Positions 14,690-16,321 of a DNA stretch of 16,321 bases are shown piece by piece (positions within the stretch are counted from its first letter, which is position 1; each line of letters starts with the position of its first letter). Source of the DNA: Verrucomicrobiota bacterium (lineage in GTDB: Bacteria > Verrucomicrobiota > Verrucomicrobiia > Limisphaerales > UBA1096); assembly GCA_015658765.1 (NCBI GenBank), contig DQOE01000323.1, positions 1-16,321 on the forward strand, read 5' to 3'. Under the pieces are notes generated by a model that did no database searches, was not told where the DNA came from, and saw only the letters and a list, made by a program, of their open reading frames with translations. The position numbers and the translations under genes were made by a program.

Positions 14690-15552
14690 TTCCCCACAAT
14701 CACATCCACCAAAACAGCGGCGTCGCGGTAATCCGGGACAACGATGTCGGCCCCGACACCGAGCAGCCGCTTGCGTTTCCACTCGTCAAACTGCCCTGCT
14801 CCATTGCGGGCTTCATCGCTGGCCACCGCCACCGCGAGCCCGCCGACATTTTTGCCGTCCTCGATTTCCACGTACCCGTCGCCGATCACCAGCAGCTCGT
14901 CGCCGTCGACGTTGTTCTCCCTGAGAATCCGCTCGATCACCTGTTTTTTGGAGAAACTCATGAAATCATCCTGTGCCCCGTAAACACGCTCGCCGAAGTA
15001 CCGGCCCAAGCCGAGCAACTCGGCCTCGCGCCTGACAAACGGCTCGTCGGTACCACTGGCCAAATAAAGATCCCACCCGCGCGCCTCAAGACAGTCGAGC
15101 AGCGCAACCGAGCCGTGCAAAAGAAACTCCACCGGCTTGGCGTCGCCGCTGGCTAGGCTTTCAACTCGGGACTGAATCCGCACCTCGAGCCGTCGGAGAT
15201 ACTCGTGTTTATACTCCAGTGGATCAAGCGCCTCGCCGCCGCGCTCAGTGACGCGCTCGGCAAACTTCATCATTTGGAAAATCGTCTGCCTGCCGTTCAG
15301 CGTCATGATGTCGTCCAGCAACATGGCGCGCACGCTGTCTGAATCGTCACCATTTACCGACGGAAGCAACTTCTCGAACATCGGCAGCATCACCTCCGGC
15401 CAGCCCTCGCGGATCAGTGACAGCGTGCCGTCGAAGTCGAACACGACATGCTGAATGTTTGGGTGCGGTACGAAATGATCTGCAAATTCCACCCGGCCGG
15501 CGAATCGTCCGGCCAAGGTGTCGTGTGGAGCTAAAGAAGGGGTTTCGGTCAT
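14686..15552 (-). CDS. HAD-superfamily hydrolase (phosphatase-like)
   Basis: 288-aa HAD phosphohydrolase with a C1-type helical cap. Motif I is [10 protein letters not shown] with Asp39 and Asp41; a cap of about 130 residues follows. Motif II is LYLASGTDE (near 162-170). Motif III is the Lys pair in [11 protein letters not shown] (about 199-209). Motif IV is [17 protein letters not shown] (222-238), where the second acidic position is Glu. The chosen start is ATG 15552. The frame is open upstream to TTG 15621, but the added residues are not family-like and occupy the divergent spacer to htpG. First gene of a coupled operon with the DHS-like protein and the PfkB kinase; a phosphatase plus sugar kinase pair suggests sugar-phosphate metabolism. 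It is longer than GmhB and lacks its zinc cysteines. Confidence 0.85.
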   Translation of the reverse strand: MTETPSLAPHDTLAGRFAGRVEFADHFVPHPNIQHVVFDFDGTLSLIREGWPEVMLPMFEKLLPSVNGDDSDSVRAMLLDDIMTLNGRQTIFQMMKFAERVTERGGEALDPLEYKHEYLRRLEVRIQSRVESLASGDAKPVEFLLHGSVALLDCLEARGWDLYLASGTDEPFVRREAELLGLGRYFGERVYGAQDDFMSFSKKQVIERILRENNVDGDELLVIGDGYVEIEDGKNVGGLAVAVASDEARNGAGQFDEWKRKRLLGVGADIVVPDYRDAAVLVDVIVGK

Positions 15553-15618
15553 AAATATGCGCCTGGCCAATGTATCGGGCCACTTGCGGGCAGTGAAGCA
15601 GAAACTCCCCCGCGTGGC

Positions 15619-15637
15619 CAAGCGGTGAAAACGCTTG
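15619..15637. promoter_or_regulatory. Inverted repeat CAAGCG-N7-CGCTTG between HAD gene and htpG
   Basis: CAAGCG (15619-15624) and CGCTTG (15632-15637) form a 6-bp inverted repeat around GTGAAAA, 54 bases before the htpG ATG. It lies in the 138-bp divergent spacer. It could be an operator or an RNA hairpin. It is not CIRCE. The half sites equal the arms of the dispersed GCTTGGCCAAGC word, here split apart. Confidence 0.35.
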
Positions 15638-15690
15638 CACTCCGGCTTGGCAATGGGCTTATTGTGCCGGCGCGATTAGCGCCTCAACAC

Positions 15691-16321
15691 ATGGCAACGG
15701 AAAAAAAGGAATTCAAGACCGAGGTTCAACAACTCCTCGATTTGGTCATTCACTCGCTCTACTCGAACAAGGACATCTTCCTGCGGGAATTGATCAGCAA
15801 CGGATCGGACGCGATCGACCGGCTGCGTTTCGAGGCTCTCTCAAACAAGGAACTGATCAAGGACGATCCGGAGTTTCGGATCAAGCTCTTCGTGGATAAC
15901 GAGGCCAAGACGCTGCGGATCGAGGACAACGGCATCGGCATGACCCGCGATGAACTCGAGGAGAATATCGGCACCATCGCCCGCTCCGGCACGCGGCAGT
16001 TCATGGAGGAACTCAAGAAAGGCAAGGCCAAGGCCAGCCCGGAACTGATCGGCCAGTTCGGCGTCGGGTTTTACTCGGCCTTCATGGTCGCCGATAACGT
16101 GATGCTGAAAACCCGCCCCGCCACCGGTGACGAGTCGTGGACGTGGGAATCAAGCGGCGACGGCACCTACGAAATCTCCGAGGGCGGCCGTGACAAGCGC
16201 GGCACCGAGATCACTCTGCACCTTAACAAAAGCAGCCGGGACTACATCGTCGAGTTCAGGCTCCGGCAGATCATCAAGAAATATTCCGACTTCGTGGAGT
16301 ACCCTGTCGTGATGGACATCA
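15691..16321 (+). CDS. htpG: Molecular chaperone HtpG (Hsp90), N-terminal part
   Basis: ATP-dependent cytosolic Hsp90 chaperone. The first 210 codons are present and the frame leaves the right edge. The GHKL ATPase domain is clear: [20 protein letters not shown] (8-27), [17 protein letters not shown] (30-46) with catalytic Glu33 and Mg-binding Asn37, IEDNGIGM (77-84) with Asp79, GTIARSGT (94-101) and [15 protein letters not shown] (121-135). A Gly replaces the more usual Ala in SNASDA. It begins MATEKKEF at ATG 15691, with no Shine-Dalgarno before it. It is divergent from the HAD operon. The missing part should be the middle and dimerisation domains (full family length about 620 aa). Confidence 0.96.
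   Translation, partial: MATEKKEFKTEVQQLLDLVIHSLYSNKDIFLRELISNGSDAIDRLRFEALSNKELIKDDPEFRIKLFVDNEAKTLRIEDNGIGMTRDELEENIGTIARSGTRQFMEELKKGKAKASPELIGQFGVGFYSAFMVADNVMLKTRPATGDESWTWESSGDGTYEISEGGRDKRGTEITLHLNKSSRDYIVEFRLRQIIKKYSDFVEYPVVMDI

Noticed and set aside
14690..14782. Longer start for the DHS-like protein
   Set aside because: The added Arg/Cys-rich residues are the HAD coding sequence read in another frame; the ATGA overlap start is preferred.
15638..15690. CIRCE half site GCACTC before htpG
   Set aside because: Only GCACTC is present at 15638-15643; no GAGTGC partner follows.
1..16321. CRISPR array, insertion sequence or prophage
   Set aside because: No regularly spaced repeats, transposase or integrase were seen. 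The TTGGCCAA copies are irregularly spaced and lie in genes.

Overview
The window reads as a GC-rich (roughly 60 % by eye) bacterial chromosome segment, almost fully coding and dominated by housekeeping genes. No gene names the phylum directly. The gene set (unfused CoaC, a Verrucomicrobia-type PPi-PEPCK, a degraded GxxExxY gene in an AT-rich gap, few Shine-Dalgarno sequences) fits the PVC superphylum, perhaps Verrucomicrobiota. That placement is inference.

Layout, left to right. (1) Positions 1-3577, minus strand: a tightly packed operon of a TPR protein, YicC endoribonuclease, guanylate kinase (gmk), phosphopantothenoylcysteine decarboxylase (coaC) and the start of an unrecognised gene that leaves the window. 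(2) Positions 3707-6296, plus strand: grpE, dnaJ and rsmE, starting from a divergent intergenic region of about 130 bp. dnaK is not adjacent. (3) Positions 6306-7118, minus: a TIM-barrel sugar isomerase/epimerase convergent with rsmE. (4) Positions 7119-7681: an AT-rich, gene-poor gap holding a frameshifted GxxExxY pseudogene and a strong hairpin. (5) Positions 7682-8530, minus: purine nucleoside phosphorylase. (6) Positions 8669-8743, plus: tRNA-Asn(GTT) with encoded CCA. (7) Positions 8753-12238, minus: an 1161-aa protein that matches the diphosphate-dependent PEP carboxykinase family. (8) Positions 12355-12561, plus: SlyX, whose 3' end overlaps the next gene. (9) Positions 12555-15552, minus: a translationally coupled three-gene operon of HAD hydrolase, deoxyhypusine-synthase-like protein and PfkB/RfaE-like sugar kinase. 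(10) From 15691, plus: the 5' third of htpG (Hsp90), cut by the window edge.

The most striking signal is not a gene. The 8-bp palindrome TTGGCCAA occurs 14 times on my hand count, usually inside a longer GCGCTTGGCCAAGCGC-like context, including a perfect tandem of two 12-bp palindromes at 8025-8048 and a 16-bp perfect palindrome at 9787-9802. All 14 lie inside coding sequence. They are read in only two frames, seven times as Leu-Ala-Lys and seven times as Leu/Phe-Gly-Gln, across unrelated proteins. This suggests selection or amplification of the DNA word itself, like the cyanobacterial HIP1 palindrome. The second point of interest is the coupled HAD / DHS-like / sugar-kinase operon, whose substrate is unknown.
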